Shown piece after piece: positions 44,087-53,613 of a stretch of DNA of 64,000 nucleotides. The notes below the pieces were generated by a model. That model saw only the letters and a program-made list of their open reading frames with translations, searched no databases and was not told the DNA's origin. Source of the stretch: Planctomycetota bacterium (GTDB taxonomy: Bacteria > Planctomycetota > Planctomycetia > Pirellulales > Pirellulaceae); contig JAPLNI010000050.1 in NCBI GenBank assembly GCA_026692865.1, positions 1 to 64,000 of the forward strand, read 5' to 3'. The number at the start of each line of letters is the position of its first letter. Within the stretch, counting starts at the first letter, position 1. Both the position numbers and the translations under genes were made by a program.

Positions 44087-45559
44087 ATGGCGATTGAAAC
44101 AGCACCCGAAAAAGCCCCAATAATAGTTCCAGGACACGAAAGTCATCCCAACCATGGTGGTCACGATGATCACCATGATTCGCAGCGGAGAGATATCGGT
44201 TCGCTGCAAGGCTTGGTTCCCACGGAGATTACGGGAGCGACCTTTCCTTCGCTGTACCTAGTTCGTTCGTCTTGGCTAGCCCGGACGGCAGCTCGAGTTA
44301 CATTTGGGATGCTTGTCGTCGGGGCTATCGCGTTAGTTTTTGTTCCTTGGCAGCAAAGTTCTCGAGGAACCGGAACCGTCATCGCTCGCGATCCGCAGAA
44401 GCGACTGCAACCGGTTGTCGCGATGGCAGATGGCGTAGTCGATTGGATCAAAGAAGGCTTTCAAGAAGGGAGCCACGTTATCGAAGGCGAAGAGCTAATG
44501 CGGCTAACGCCTTTCGCAGATGGTGAAAAAAGAAGTGTAGAAACGCAACTCCAAAATCTGGATAACAAAAAGCAAAACCTTGAGAACAATGTTGAAAATG
44601 AGAAGGTAAACATTGAATCTCGTAGAGCGGCGGGCGTCGCTGATCTTAAGGCCGCCGAGTCTGACATCGTTGCATCGACAGCCAAACTTGAACAGGCTAA
44701 GGCGATGGTCGAGGAAGTTACTGCGGAGCATAAGGGCAAGAAAACCAAATTCGATGGCGACGTAATGCTTTTGCCCAAAGGCCTCAAGTCGCCTTTAGAG
44801 GTTGCTCAATCTGAAGCTGACGAAAGAGCAGCATGGCAAAAAGTAGGGAAGGCTCAACAAGCCGAAATCGAACAATTTAGTTTTTTGCAGTCTAAGCAAG
44901 ATGCATACAAGAGCAAGGTTCAAGAAGTAGACATCAAGAACAACGAAGCACAAAACAAACTACAAGACGGGCTGCAAAAGATTGCCGAAGTCAACAAAGA
45001 GATCGAAGACGTAAAGATCAAGCTCGGTCAATTGGACCGGCTAGCAGTGAAGGCAACTCGAACTGGTATCATTCAATCGCTTCACGTGAATTCGCGAAGT
45101 GATAGCGTAAAGAAAAATGATGTACTGTTTGAGATTGTTCCAGAAACGGATCAGCTGGCAGTAAAGCTCACAATTCGCGGGAACGACAGTCCATTGATTC
45201 ATGTGGGCAATGAAGTTCGGCTGCAGTTTCAAGGTTGGCCTGCGATTCAATGGGTCGGCTGGCCAAGCGTTGCAGTGGGAACTTTTGGTGGTCGCGTAAA
45301 CAGTATCAATCCGGGGGGTGATACCAAGGGTGACTTCGATGTTTACGTCACTCCGGATGACTCGCAAGTTCCCTGGCCGGATAACCGATACCTAAGGCAG
45401 GGAGTGCGGGCCAACGGATGGGTACTGCTTAGAACTGTCCCGCTTGGTTTCGAATTATGGCGTCAATTAAACGGATTTCCTCCAATGATCGACGATCCGA
45501 CCGGCAAGGGCTCCGGCGACAACAAAGACGACGTCAAAAAACCCAAATTACCCAAGTAG
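44087..45559 (+). CDS. HlyD-type membrane fusion/adaptor protein with a His-rich start
   Basis: 490 residues from the ATG at 44087 (a GTG two codons earlier is also in frame). A His-rich cytoplasmic start (HESHPNHGGHDDHHDSQ, about 18-34) precedes one membrane helix (about 72-90, FGMLVVGAIALVFVPW). A split biotinyl-lipoyl domain (TGTVIARDPQKRLQPVVAMADGVVDWI... and later VKATRTGIIQSLHVNSRSDSVKKNDVLFEI) flanks a long coiled coil (~150-310). It links an inner membrane transporter to an outer channel. The TolC-type gene overlaps its end. No ABC or peptidase-ABC gene is adjacent. Confidence 0.85.
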   Translation: MAIETAPEKAPIIVPGHESHPNHGGHDDHHDSQRRDIGSLQGLVPTEITGATFPSLYLVRSSWLARTAARVTFGMLVVGAIALVFVPWQQSSRGTGTVIARDPQKRLQPVVAMADGVVDWIKEGFQEGSHVIEGEELMRLTPFADGEKRSVETQLQNLDNKKQNLENNVENEKVNIESRRAAGVADLKAAESDIVASTAKLEQAKAMVEEVTAEHKGKKTKFDGDVMLLPKGLKSPLEVAQSEADERAAWQKVGKAQQAEIEQFSFLQSKQDAYKSKVQEVDIKNNEAQNKLQDGLQKIAEVNKEIEDVKIKLGQLDRLAVKATRTGIIQSLHVNSRSDSVKKNDVLFEIVPETDQLAVKLTIRGNDSPLIHVGNEVRLQFQGWPAIQWVGWPSVAVGTFGGRVNSINPGGDTKGDFDVYVTPDDSQVPWPDNRYLRQGVRANGWVLLRTVPLGFELWRQLNGFPPMIDDPTGKGSGDNKDDVKKPKLPK

Positions 45560-47490
45560 CATTTCTTTCCCTATGCGGATTTCTTTACAACGAGCACTCG
45601 CTCGTTGCTCAAGTCATAAAGGAAGCAACAGGCAGAAATCCTGCGACACTTCAGTCTGCTGAGGTACCAGGGGCTATTTCGGAGCAAGCTGAAGTAATAC
45701 GCTCGCAAGTGCCGCAGCAGACTGCGACCGCAGAGAAGAACGCAGAAAAGAACGCAGAAAAGAACCCTGAGCAAAACGCTCTTAATCGCCTTGAGAGCAC
45801 CCTTCCTTATCGCGGTCCTCTTCGCGAAGATCCGAGCTACTCGCTCGTTCCTGCTCCCGTGAACAGCGCCGAGGCGAAACAGCTTCAGTTGAAATTGAAT
45901 CAGGTTGAAGGCTCGATACAAGATCCAGCGGCCAAGGCGCGGGCAACTAGCGATCGCACGTGGGACTCGCACTCGGCCAACATTCCCAATTATGTTCTAC
46001 CATCAGAGCCCGAGTTCTTCACCAGCTTTATATCGGATACGCTCGGCGAGGAAAACCAAAACACGCTTTTGCTTGCGGATGTTGTTGCGTCGGTGTATCG
46101 CGCTTTTCCAATGATCGAACAAGCAAGACTGCTTGCGAGATCCACCGCTGGCGAACAACTCACTGCACTGGGCGCGTACGACACGAAACTGGAAGGATAC
46201 TCGCTCAACCAGGGGATAGGCTACTACGAAACTTATCGACAAGGAATTGGCGTTGCTCGGCAACTTTGGTGGGGCGGCTATGTCGGAGCAGGTTATCGAC
46301 TGGGACGTGGTAGCTTCGAACCGTGGTACAAAGAACGCGAAACAAACGATGGAGGAGAGTTCAAGATCTCGATGATCCAACCACTCCTGCAAGGGCGTGC
46401 GATCGATGCCCAGCGGGTTGAGCTCTTTCAATCAAATCTTCGAAGACAAGCTGTTGGACCGGAGGTTCAGGAGAACATTCTCTACGCTTCACTCGAAGCC
46501 GCAAATGCATACTGGGCTTGGGTCGCTGCGGGAGTGATCTTGACGGCGAACATCAACCTTATGCAGCTTGCTGAGGTTCGCGGTGATCAGCTCAATGAAA
46601 TCATGAAAGCCGGTCAAGCGAAAGGGATTGACTTAATTGTCAACGACCAACTTATTGCGGAACGTCGACTAAAGGTAGTTGAGAGCGAGCAAAAGTTCTG
46701 GCAGTCTGCGGCAAAACTTTCTCTTTATTTGCGAGACGAAGCAGGCCAACCTATTGTTCCTTCGCCTGATTGGTTGCCAGAGAGTTTTGCCGCAATCGAC
46801 ACGATTGAACCCGCTACGCTCGAAAGGGATTTCTATGACGCCTTATCGCGTAGACCTGAACTCCGGTTGATAGATTTTGCTATTCAAGAAATTCGATGGG
46901 ACCTAGAACTTGCAAACAACCAGTTGCTACCAAACCTCGATTTTACGATTCAGAATAGTCAGGATGTTGGCGCCCGTGCTTCAAGCCTCGGTGACAAAAC
47001 GCCATTTGAACTTGAAGCAGGAGTGATCGGCGAGGTTCCTATTCAACGACGTAAAGCTCGTGGAAAAATAGAACAGTCGATCGCAAAGACGGAGATGCTC
47101 CAACAAAAGCGACGATTCCAACAGGATAAGATTTTGATCGAACTTCAGAATGCTCAGGCTGGTCTGTTCGCTGGTCTTGAAAGTATTCGACAAGCACAAG
47201 CCGCACTCGACGCATCACGGCAATCGCTGGACGCTTATCGAGAAGCCTATCGACTGAATCAAGTGGATTTGGTGTTCCTGAACTTAGTCGAACCGAAAGT
47301 GACTGAGAATCAGATCAAACTCTACGAACAACAGTTGAAGTTGTTTATGTCGTTAGCAGCCAAGCAAGCGGCCCTGGGGCTCGATCCACTCGAACAAGCC
47401 ATCGCGCTGCCGAACTACTTGAAGACCCAAAAAGAAAAAGACCGCGAAGAATTAGAAGCCAACGCTCCCAAGGCAAACGAAGGTAAATAA
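45457..47490 (+). CDS. TolC-family outer membrane efflux/secretion channel
   Basis: 677 residues. It starts at an ATG inside the end of the HlyD-type gene, a 103-base overlap in another frame. This gives an Arg-rich n-region and a hydrophobic stretch (QVAFLSLCGFLY), so a later non-ATG start is possible. A Lys/Asn/Glu repeat (AEKNAEKNAEKNPEQN) lies near 97. The TolC-like repeated helical hairpins follow: SLEAANAYWAWVAAGVILTANINLMQLAEVRGDQL and, in the second half, ELQNAQAGLFAGLESIRQAQAALDASRQSLDAYREAY. It should form the outer membrane exit duct for the HlyD-type adaptor. Confidence 0.85.
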   Translation: MASIKRISSNDRRSDRQGLRRQQRRRQKTQITQVAFLSLCGFLYNEHSLVAQVIKEATGRNPATLQSAEVPGAISEQAEVIRSQVPQQTATAEKNAEKNAEKNPEQNALNRLESTLPYRGPLREDPSYSLVPAPVNSAEAKQLQLKLNQVEGSIQDPAAKARATSDRTWDSHSANIPNYVLPSEPEFFTSFISDTLGEENQNTLLLADVVASVYRAFPMIEQARLLARSTAGEQLTALGAYDTKLEGYSLNQGIGYYETYRQGIGVARQLWWGGYVGAGYRLGRGSFEPWYKERETNDGGEFKISMIQPLLQGRAIDAQRVELFQSNLRRQAVGPEVQENILYASLEAANAYWAWVAAGVILTANINLMQLAEVRGDQLNEIMKAGQAKGIDLIVNDQLIAERRLKVVESEQKFWQSAAKLSLYLRDEAGQPIVPSPDWLPESFAAIDTIEPATLERDFYDALSRRPELRLIDFAIQEIRWDLELANNQLLPNLDFTIQNSQDVGARASSLGDKTPFELEAGVIGEVPIQRRKARGKIEQSIAKTEMLQQKRRFQQDKILIELQNAQAGLFAGLESIRQAQAALDASRQSLDAYREAYRLNQVDLVFLNLVEPKVTENQIKLYEQQLKLFMSLAAKQAALGLDPLEQAIALPNYLKTQKEKDREELEANAPKANEGK

Positions 47491-47521
47491 TTGAGGCGGA
47501 CTAATGACGGGCTGCTGAAAC

Positions 47522-47571
47522 CTGAGCCGATGGCGCTAGCCACGGGTTTCGATTTTGCCACAATTTGCTTT
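47522..47571. repeat. GGCGCTAGCC-family repeat, copy 5 (left half)
   Basis: CTGAGCCGATGGCGCTAGCC followed by ACGGGTTTCGATTTTGCCAC is nearly identical to the left half of the copy at 10390. The right arm is missing. It lies between the convergent tolC-type and flhB genes. Confidence 0.7.
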
Positions 47572-47652
47572 TCATTACTCCCAGACTCATGTTCTCATGG
47601 CGCGTGGGAAAGTCGTAAGAATTCTGCTAACCACTAAACGCTTCTAAGCCAA

Positions 47653-48744
47653 CTACGACGCTGCATTCTTCAAAATATCTGGAACCGACTTGCCTTTAAC
47701 CTGGTAGACGTACTTCAGGACTTCCGCGACGGCTGCATATTGCTCGACGGGGATTGGGCTTCCGATATCGACTGATTTAAAAAGCGCTTGTGCGAGTGGC
47801 TTTCGTTCGACAACGGGAATGCCACTTTCTAAAGCGATCTTTCGAATACGAGCCGCAACCAGTTCAGCACCTTTTGCAAGAACGATCGGTGCCTTCATCG
47901 TCTTGGGGTCGTATTGAAGCGCAATCGCAAGTTCGGTTGGGTTCGTTACAACGACATCAGCTTTGGGGACGTCGGTTTGAAGCCGTTGCGAAGAGATCTG
48001 TTTGGCGATACGTCGACGACGAGCCTTCACTTGAGGATCGCCTTGTGTTGACTTCGATTCCTCGCGGATCTCCTCGTCGGTCATCATCAAGTCTTGCTCG
48101 TATTTCCACTTCTGAAAAGCGTAATCCGCAAGCGCCAGTCCAACGAGTGATCCTGCGACCTGTCTCGTTAAATCCATCGTGGTTGACCAAATGAATCCAC
48201 CAACTGCCGGAGCCGACATGCTGGCCAAGTTGAGGACTTCATCCCAACGATTCCACACGCCAACAATCAGCAGGATGGAAACAATAGCGATCTTAACGAG
48301 CCCAAATCCCAGCTTGGCTGCATTGGGCATACTGAAAAGCCGTCCGATCCCTTTCAGTGGATCAATACGTGACAAATCAAAGCCGATTTTATCAGGAAGC
48401 CAAAGAAATCCTGTTTGAGCCAAATTGACAACGATCGCAGTCAAAAAAACTCCACCCATCAATGGCAGTAACGCCGCCCCGGATCGTTGAAGCATGCCAA
48501 CCAAAGTCACTAGCGGAGTTCTGTTGTCGGTCTCCCAGTAGAGCGGCTGCTTGAGTTGATCAATGATCAAATCCATCAACGTGCGGACCAATTGCGGACC
48601 GATAAAATCTAATGTCACAACGCTTACCAGAAGGATGACGGCGGAACCGAGATCTTGGCTTTTTGCAACGTTACCTTCCTCGCGAGCCTTTTGGCGGCGA
48701 TAAGGCGTTGCCTCATGTTTTTTATCGCCTGCTTGTTCGGACAT
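47653..48744 (-). CDS. flhB: Flagellar export protein FlhB
   Basis: 363 residues. Four membrane helices in residues ~33-205 are followed by the cytoplasmic domain with the self-cleavage motif NPTE (N268-P269-T270-E271; NPTH is the usual form). Other family blocks are EEGNVAKSQDLGSAV, YQKWKYEQDLMMTDEEIREE-like and ELVAARIRKIALESGIPVVERKPLAQALF. FlhB switches export specificity from rod/hook to filament. It is the last gene of the fliQ-fliR-flhB operon; fliR ends 105 bases upstream. flhA is not in the window. Confidence 0.96.
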   Translation of the reverse strand: MSEQAGDKKHEATPYRRQKAREEGNVAKSQDLGSAVILLVSVVTLDFIGPQLVRTLMDLIIDQLKQPLYWETDNRTPLVTLVGMLQRSGAALLPLMGGVFLTAIVVNLAQTGFLWLPDKIGFDLSRIDPLKGIGRLFSMPNAAKLGFGLVKIAIVSILLIVGVWNRWDEVLNLASMSAPAVGGFIWSTTMDLTRQVAGSLVGLALADYAFQKWKYEQDLMMTDEEIREESKSTQGDPQVKARRRRIAKQISSQRLQTDVPKADVVVTNPTELAIALQYDPKTMKAPIVLAKGAELVAARIRKIALESGIPVVERKPLAQALFKSVDIGSPIPVEQYAAVAEVLKYVYQVKGKSVPDILKNAAS

Positions 48745-48849
48745 GTTTGTCTTTCAATCACACTCTGTGGTGTGCTACTGCGTTGAAACTGTAGGTTCTG
48801 TTCGTGCTGTTATCTGGCTTCATTTGAATATTCTCGTTGATTTGTCTTT

Positions 48850-49635
48850 TCAAGATCCTGTAGGGAAAAGTTCGGCGGTACGTTCCAACCAACCTACTAA
48901 CTCGCTTTGAAAGACCCAGCCAATACTTCCGATTGAAACAGTTAGCATCCACAACAAGACCGAAAGGTTAATACCGAAACCGATCGCCATGATGTTCATC
49001 TGTGGCATCGTTCGGCCAATCAATGCAGTAATTAAATTTGCTAACAGCAATGCGATCGCAACTGGGGCTGCCGCGCGAATGCCTATCGAAAGACTATGGT
49101 GAAGCAAATCATGAACATGCATCAGCCAATGCTCTTCCGCAGCAACAGCTCCTGCTGGATAATACGCAAACGAATCCATGCAGCAGTTGAGTAACTGACG
49201 ATGACCACCAAGAATGAGAAATAGCGCCATCGCTACCCATGAAAGCATTTGATTCAAAACGGCAGTCGTTTCCTGAGACATTGGGTCGGCTGATTCAGCG
49301 ATATCCATACTTGCAAGCGAACTCATCACTTGCCCACCGACTTGCAATCCGGTGATGACGACTTGGATAGCCGAGCCGAAGAGCATCCCTAAGAGCAACT
49401 CCTTGGCAATTTGCACTGTCATGACCAACAGAGACGATGGAAGCGGTGAGGCATTTTCCATCACCAACGGTGTTAAGCATGCTGCGAGCATTATCGCCAT
49501 TAAGGCTCGTATCTGCATTGGAACGTTGCTTCCAAGTAGTGGTGGCATCAGCAAAAGCAACATTCCAATGCGACTCAACACACATAGAAACGTCCACATC
49601 AACGGATAAAGCATGCCTAGAAGTTCGGTCGTCAT
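48850..49635 (-). CDS. fliR: Flagellar export gate protein FliR
   Basis: 261 residues, polytopic. Family features include FLCVLSRIGMLLLLMPPLLGSNVPMQIRALMAIMLA at the start, AKELLLGMLFGSAIQVVITGLQVGGQVMSSL in the middle, and ANLITALIGRTMPQMNIMAIGFGINLSVLLWML near the end. FliR, with FliP and FliQ, forms the export gate. It starts 12 bases after fliQ ends. Confidence 0.95.
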   Translation of the reverse strand: MTTELLGMLYPLMWTFLCVLSRIGMLLLLMPPLLGSNVPMQIRALMAIMLAACLTPLVMENASPLPSSLLVMTVQIAKELLLGMLFGSAIQVVITGLQVGGQVMSSLASMDIAESADPMSQETTAVLNQMLSWVAMALFLILGGHRQLLNCCMDSFAYYPAGAVAAEEHWLMHVHDLLHHSLSIGIRAAAPVAIALLLANLITALIGRTMPQMNIMAIGFGINLSVLLWMLTVSIGSIGWVFQSELVGWLERTAELFPTGS

Positions 49636-49647
49636 AACGCGCCCTGG

Positions 49648-49923
49648 CTATCGCTGCGAGATGTGATTAGGAATGTCACGAAACAGATCTCGCGAGTATT
49701 CCACCATGCGGTCTGTCATCCACGGCAGACAAAAAATCATCGCAAGCACAATTGCAAAGAGCTTCGGAACGGTACTGACCGTTTGATCTTGAACTTGCGT
49801 GAGAGCCTGAATCAGACTGATTATTAAACCAACCACCATTCCAACTACCAAAAGTGGCGCTGCGAGGATCAGCGACATAACGATCGCAGCGCGAACCAAG
49901 TCGAGAGCAGCTTGTGGTGACAT
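49648..49923 (-). CDS. fliQ: Flagellar export gate protein FliQ
   Basis: 91 residues with two membrane helices (about 12-38 and 52-75). The motif GLIISLIQALTQVQDQTVSTVPKLFAI is diagnostic. First gene of the fliQ-fliR-flhB run. fliP, which usually precedes fliQ, is absent; upstream lie a repeat and a transposase remnant. Confidence 0.95.
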   Translation of the reverse strand: MSPQAALDLVRAAIVMSLILAAPLLVVGMVVGLIISLIQALTQVQDQTVSTVPKLFAIVLAMIFCLPWMTDRMVEYSRDLFRDIPNHISQR

Positions 49924-50050
49924 GGCGAAGGTTGCTTATAAAAACGGCGAATCCGAAGCGAAAACACAGAGAGTACTTTTAGCCGTTTCGCATTGCCGAT
50001 CGCAATAGCGGAAAAATAAGCAGGATAGGTAAATAGTGGCCTGATCAAAG

Positions 50051-50128
50051 CTGAGCCGTTGGCGCTGGCCACGGATTTTGGGTTCGCCACAATTTCCACG
50101 ATAGCACCCGCCACTAGCCCCGCTTCCC
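50051..50128. repeat. GGCGCTAGCC-family repeat, copy 6 (diverged)
   Basis: CTGAGCCGTTGGCGCTGGCC at the left and GCCACTAGCCCCGCTTCC at the right. The middle (TTCGCCACAATTT...GATAGCACCC) matches copies at 10390 and 47522. Lies 128 bases upstream of fliQ. Confidence 0.65.
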
Positions 50129-50278
50129 CAAGTAGATTTCCGAGAATTTTTTAGCGGTTGTGTTGAATCAGGTCTGGCTGCCATCAGGTCGTGAATTCTT
50201 CCATTGCTTGGCTAAGAATTCTAAAACTGAATGTAGTGGAAACGGACCGGGGCTTTTCGCGGTTTTGGTTCGCGATAG

Positions 50279-50617
50279 TTTGGGCGGCATGTTCATCCGT
50301 CAAGCTTTCAGAACTGTTCAGGGAGAGAAGCGAGCCTATGGCACCAGAAGGAGGAACGCGTGCGAGCTCATTTTCTGGTCTGCTTTGTAGCTTACGTACT
50401 CTGGAAAACCCTCGCACAGCTCTGTCAGCGAGCTGGTCTTGGAGAGGAACCACGACATGTAATCGCGGAACTCGCAGAGCTTCGTCCGGTCGATGTCGAA
50501 CTGCCCACCGCCGCGGGAATCGAAATCTGTACCCGATGCGTTATGCGACCCGTCGGATCAATTCTTCGACGTGCAAGATTACGAACGCGAATCGGATGTA
50601 ACGAATATGGGGATTAA
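50279..50617 (+). pseudogene. Transposase C-terminal remnant (IS4/IS1634-like)
   Basis: The frame ending at 50617 reads WHQKEERVRAHFLVCFVAYV, then LWKTLAQLCQRAGLGEEPRH, then VIAELAELRPVDVELPT. This is the C-terminal end of transposases of the IS4/IS1634 type, where the segment HKEERVxAHxxVCFLAYVLWKTL is characteristic. There is no upstream catalytic part in any frame; a TAG stands at 50276-50278. So only the last ~100 residues survive, with no start codon needed. It lies in front of fliQ (opposite strand) and ends before terC. Confidence 0.75.
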
Positions 50618-50685
50618 GTTGGCAGTTGGCAGTGGGCTAGTTGCTGGAGCTTTTTGGGAGGTAATCGTTAGGAAACACCGCGGGC

Positions 50686-51792
50686 TTACTGCTCTGTGCG
50701 TTTGGGAATGAATCCTACGCCGAATGAGATTGCCATGAGGGACCAGAACGCGATTGTTTCTGGTCGTCGGAGGTCGTGGAAATCTAGCACATGCGGTGTC
50801 CGCTCGATGGCGTTTGGCTTATGTTCGCCGTGATCAGCAAAACCGAGTGGCCAAGATTCGTGTAACCAGCCTTCGTAGTTTTCGACCGCAAGGCGCCTTT
50901 GTTTCTCGAAGTCCTCGAACGACTCGTGCCACGCGCCAAGGTTCTTCGCGAGCCATGGAGTCTTGTTGAAACTCCAGTCGCTATTGAATCCCCAGTCTAC
51001 GACTAATTTCAAACCAATCACGATCACCAGCATATAAGCCGAGATCTCGAACCTTGGGAATCGGTCCAAAAGTCTAATAAAGATAGCCGCCGCGAATCGC
51101 ATCAGGACTACTCCAAGAATGCCACCCACGATGACGACCCAGAGTTTACTTTGTTCAGAGCCAGCAAGTGCCATCGCTGCCAAAATGGAATCGACCGCAA
51201 ACGCGATATCGGTCAGCTCAATAACAAGGACCGTACGCCAGAAAGCTCCTTCGGCTCCTTTGACCACATTGCATGTTTCGCCCGCTTTTTCAGGATCCGC
51301 ATTGGCTGGTGGTTTGTCGTCCAAGCCGAGCATGCTTGTCCCGACTGGAACCCGTTGTTCAATTTCGATGTACTCTTGAGTGTCGCTTAGCTTGCTTCCG
51401 GTCCTCGCATCGATCAGCGAGGGCTGACCATCGGCATCTAAGACTACTTTGTTATCTGCCGTTTCGTGCTGGTCGAAGAACAAGTGTTTCACCGCAATAA
51501 AAATTAAGTAGCCGCCACCCAAGAGCTTTACGAAAGTCCATTTCAGGAGGAAGCTGGCCATAAGGATGGCGATAACTCGGAAAACGAACGCCCCTATGAG
51601 GCCGTAAGAGAGAGCCCGAGCTCGCATTTCTTTGGGGAGTCGTTTCGCGAGAATTCCCAAAACAAGGGCGTTATCGATGGAAAGAAGGCCCTCCAGCAAA
51701 ATCAGCAATCCAACGATAATCAAGTCTGGCCATTCGAAGGATTGACCAAAAACCATCAATTCCGCGAGTAAATTTGGGAAAAACAAAGGCAT
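50686..51792 (-). CDS. TerC family membrane protein
   Basis: 368 residues. The conserved TerC signature is present: LLEGLLSIDNALVLGILAKRLPKEMRARALSYGLIGAF (two membrane Asp/Asn-bearing helices), and later VLVIELTDIAFAVDSILAAMAL with a second Asp pair. The family is linked to tellurite resistance and to manganese/calcium export (Alx/MntP-like roles). A ~70-residue soluble insertion (about 115-180) and a C-terminal extension of about 70 residues make it longer than many homologues. Confidence 0.92.
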   Translation of the reverse strand: MPLFFPNLLAELMVFGQSFEWPDLIIVGLLILLEGLLSIDNALVLGILAKRLPKEMRARALSYGLIGAFVFRVIAILMASFLLKWTFVKLLGGGYLIFIAVKHLFFDQHETADNKVVLDADGQPSLIDARTGSKLSDTQEYIEIEQRVPVGTSMLGLDDKPPANADPEKAGETCNVVKGAEGAFWRTVLVIELTDIAFAVDSILAAMALAGSEQSKLWVVIVGGILGVVLMRFAAAIFIRLLDRFPRFEISAYMLVIVIGLKLVVDWGFNSDWSFNKTPWLAKNLGAWHESFEDFEKQRRLAVENYEGWLHESWPLGFADHGEHKPNAIERTPHVLDFHDLRRPETIAFWSLMAISFGVGFIPKRTEQ

Positions 51793-51912
51793 ATATCGCT
51801 TGTATCGAGGAAGGAAGGTTTTGCTAAGGATTGGTTAGGATATCCGACATAGACCAAACGCCGAAGTAGCAAGCCGAAGATTTGGCTTGTCAAAATCGTC
51901 GCATGCACGGGG

Positions 51913-53613
51913 CTACGTGTGTTCCGCGACCTCATCCTGTGGTGGCAGCAATCTAGCCCACATTACCAATAAAGCGGCCGTTACAAAGTAAGCGGCAGCG
52001 AATTGGAACATCAGCGGACGGTGCTGCGGAGCCAGAACCCAGTCGGGATCAATTCCCGGGAAATCAACCGGAAAGAAAATAGCGTTGGTGTCCAGTGGAG
52101 AATGAATAACCCCGAATAATGTCAAAACACCCGCAATTGCAAAAAGTAACGCAGCCGCGTTCAATCGGCGATCAATTGCCATCGCAAGAGCCGAAGACCA
52201 AAGCAGGGCGGTCAGGATGAACCCATTCCCAAGTGCTTTCGCGGTGACGATCGATTCATGAAGTGTTCCATTCTTCAATTGGTCCAGCCCGATCGGAGCC
52301 ATCTTCGGCTTCTGCTGGTCGTCTAGAACCAGCGATGCCACTCCGTTACGAGTTTCTACGACATAGTTTTGCAAGGCGGGATCGCTAAAAATCTGCCCGA
52401 CGAAGTGGACTGACAGCAATGCCAAGGCTGGTACGCAAGCCAATGCGATGGCTGGGTAATGCTTTTTGGGTGTTGCTGCGAAGCTTTGAGCGGTGATTTC
52501 AAGCCCGATAAAAATCAAGATCGGGTAAACGGCTGCTTTTGGGACGTACGTATAAAAGTAACCATACAACCCAAGCAGGCCGCCGATGCCGATCACTAAA
52601 GCAGTAGCCAAGACATATGCCGCGCGTCCTCCCATGGCTTTGTAGGCTGGATGACCGATATAAGGAGTCGATTGTGCAACGCCTCCACAAACAGCGGCCG
52701 CCAAGGTTGCGAAGGCTTCTACACCGATGACTTGGCCAGTCGAATAGTGGTCGCCTGCCGCAGCGGCGCTCTCGGTGCAGTCGATTCCACCGACGACAGT
52801 GCCTAGAGCGAATGGGAGAACGATTGGCAAATAGACGGCTGCCTCGCCAAGTGTCCCCCACCAGCCAAATGTCCAAGCTTGCATCCACTCGGTCGGAACC
52901 AATCCTATTGCCGGATCAAAACTACTTGGTGGCGAATGCAACAAGTCAAATCCCAACATCAAATAGTAGATCAATCCGCCAACCAACAGCGCTGCAACAG
53001 TGCCCGGAAGTTTCAATGGCAACGGTACCATCCCAAGAAGCGAGATCAACACAATCGCAAGTGCACTCATCCCGACAATCGGCATCGCCATCACTTCTAA
53101 GAGTGGCAAAAAACTGATCAGGACTAACGCCACCGCGGTTAGCGATCCCAACAACCCGGCTCGAGGAAGTGTATTTCGAACCCAGTTCGATCCTGTAGCA
53201 CAGAGCAGCTTGAAAATACCACTCATGAAAAGGCATCCAATGCCGATGTACCAAGCGTGCATGGCTGCCGATTGAATGTCATGGTCCAGGCTCTTGGCCT
53301 TCAGAAAAGCAGGCCCAATTACGAACAGCATGATTCCGAAAATGCTTGGTGTATCCAATCCCAGTGGCATCGCAGTCACCTGATTGTTGCCTGTCTTCTT
53401 CGCAAGTCGAAAGGCCATGTAAAAGTAACAAAGATCACCAACCAGCACGCCAATCGCAGTCCCAGGAATCATGTATCGCAGCGAGAATGACGCTGGCAGA
53501 CCAAAGATGTCTAGCAGCGAGACAATCAAAACCATCCCTGCAATATTGTCTAGAAGAAGACCAAAGAATGCGTTGATATCACCGGGCATAGCCCATCGGT
53601 AGCGGTCGGACAT
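51913..53613 (-). CDS. NCS2-like (xanthine/uracil/sulfate-type) permease
   Basis: 566 residues with 12-14 predicted membrane helices. The start (MPGDINAFFGLLLDNIAGMVL), the unwound-helix segment TAMPLGLDTPSIFGIMLFVIGPAF, and the later VGGIDCTESAAAAGDHYSTGQVIGVEAFATLAAAVCGGVAQSTPYIGHPAYKAMGGRAA match nucleobase/ascorbate-type or SulP-related transporters. The substrate cannot be assigned. It is longer than UraA/XanQ (about 430), with a ~90-residue soluble insertion near 395-450 before the last helices. Confidence 0.8.
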   Translation of the reverse strand: MSDRYRWAMPGDINAFFGLLLDNIAGMVLIVSLLDIFGLPASFSLRYMIPGTAIGVLVGDLCYFYMAFRLAKKTGNNQVTAMPLGLDTPSIFGIMLFVIGPAFLKAKSLDHDIQSAAMHAWYIGIGCLFMSGIFKLLCATGSNWVRNTLPRAGLLGSLTAVALVLISFLPLLEVMAMPIVGMSALAIVLISLLGMVPLPLKLPGTVAALLVGGLIYYLMLGFDLLHSPPSSFDPAIGLVPTEWMQAWTFGWWGTLGEAAVYLPIVLPFALGTVVGGIDCTESAAAAGDHYSTGQVIGVEAFATLAAAVCGGVAQSTPYIGHPAYKAMGGRAAYVLATALVIGIGGLLGLYGYFYTYVPKAAVYPILIFIGLEITAQSFAATPKKHYPAIALACVPALALLSVHFVGQIFSDPALQNYVVETRNGVASLVLDDQQKPKMAPIGLDQLKNGTLHESIVTAKALGNGFILTALLWSSALAMAIDRRLNAAALLFAIAGVLTLFGVIHSPLDTNAIFFPVDFPGIDPDWVLAPQHRPLMFQFAAAYFVTAALLVMWARLLPPQDEVAEHT

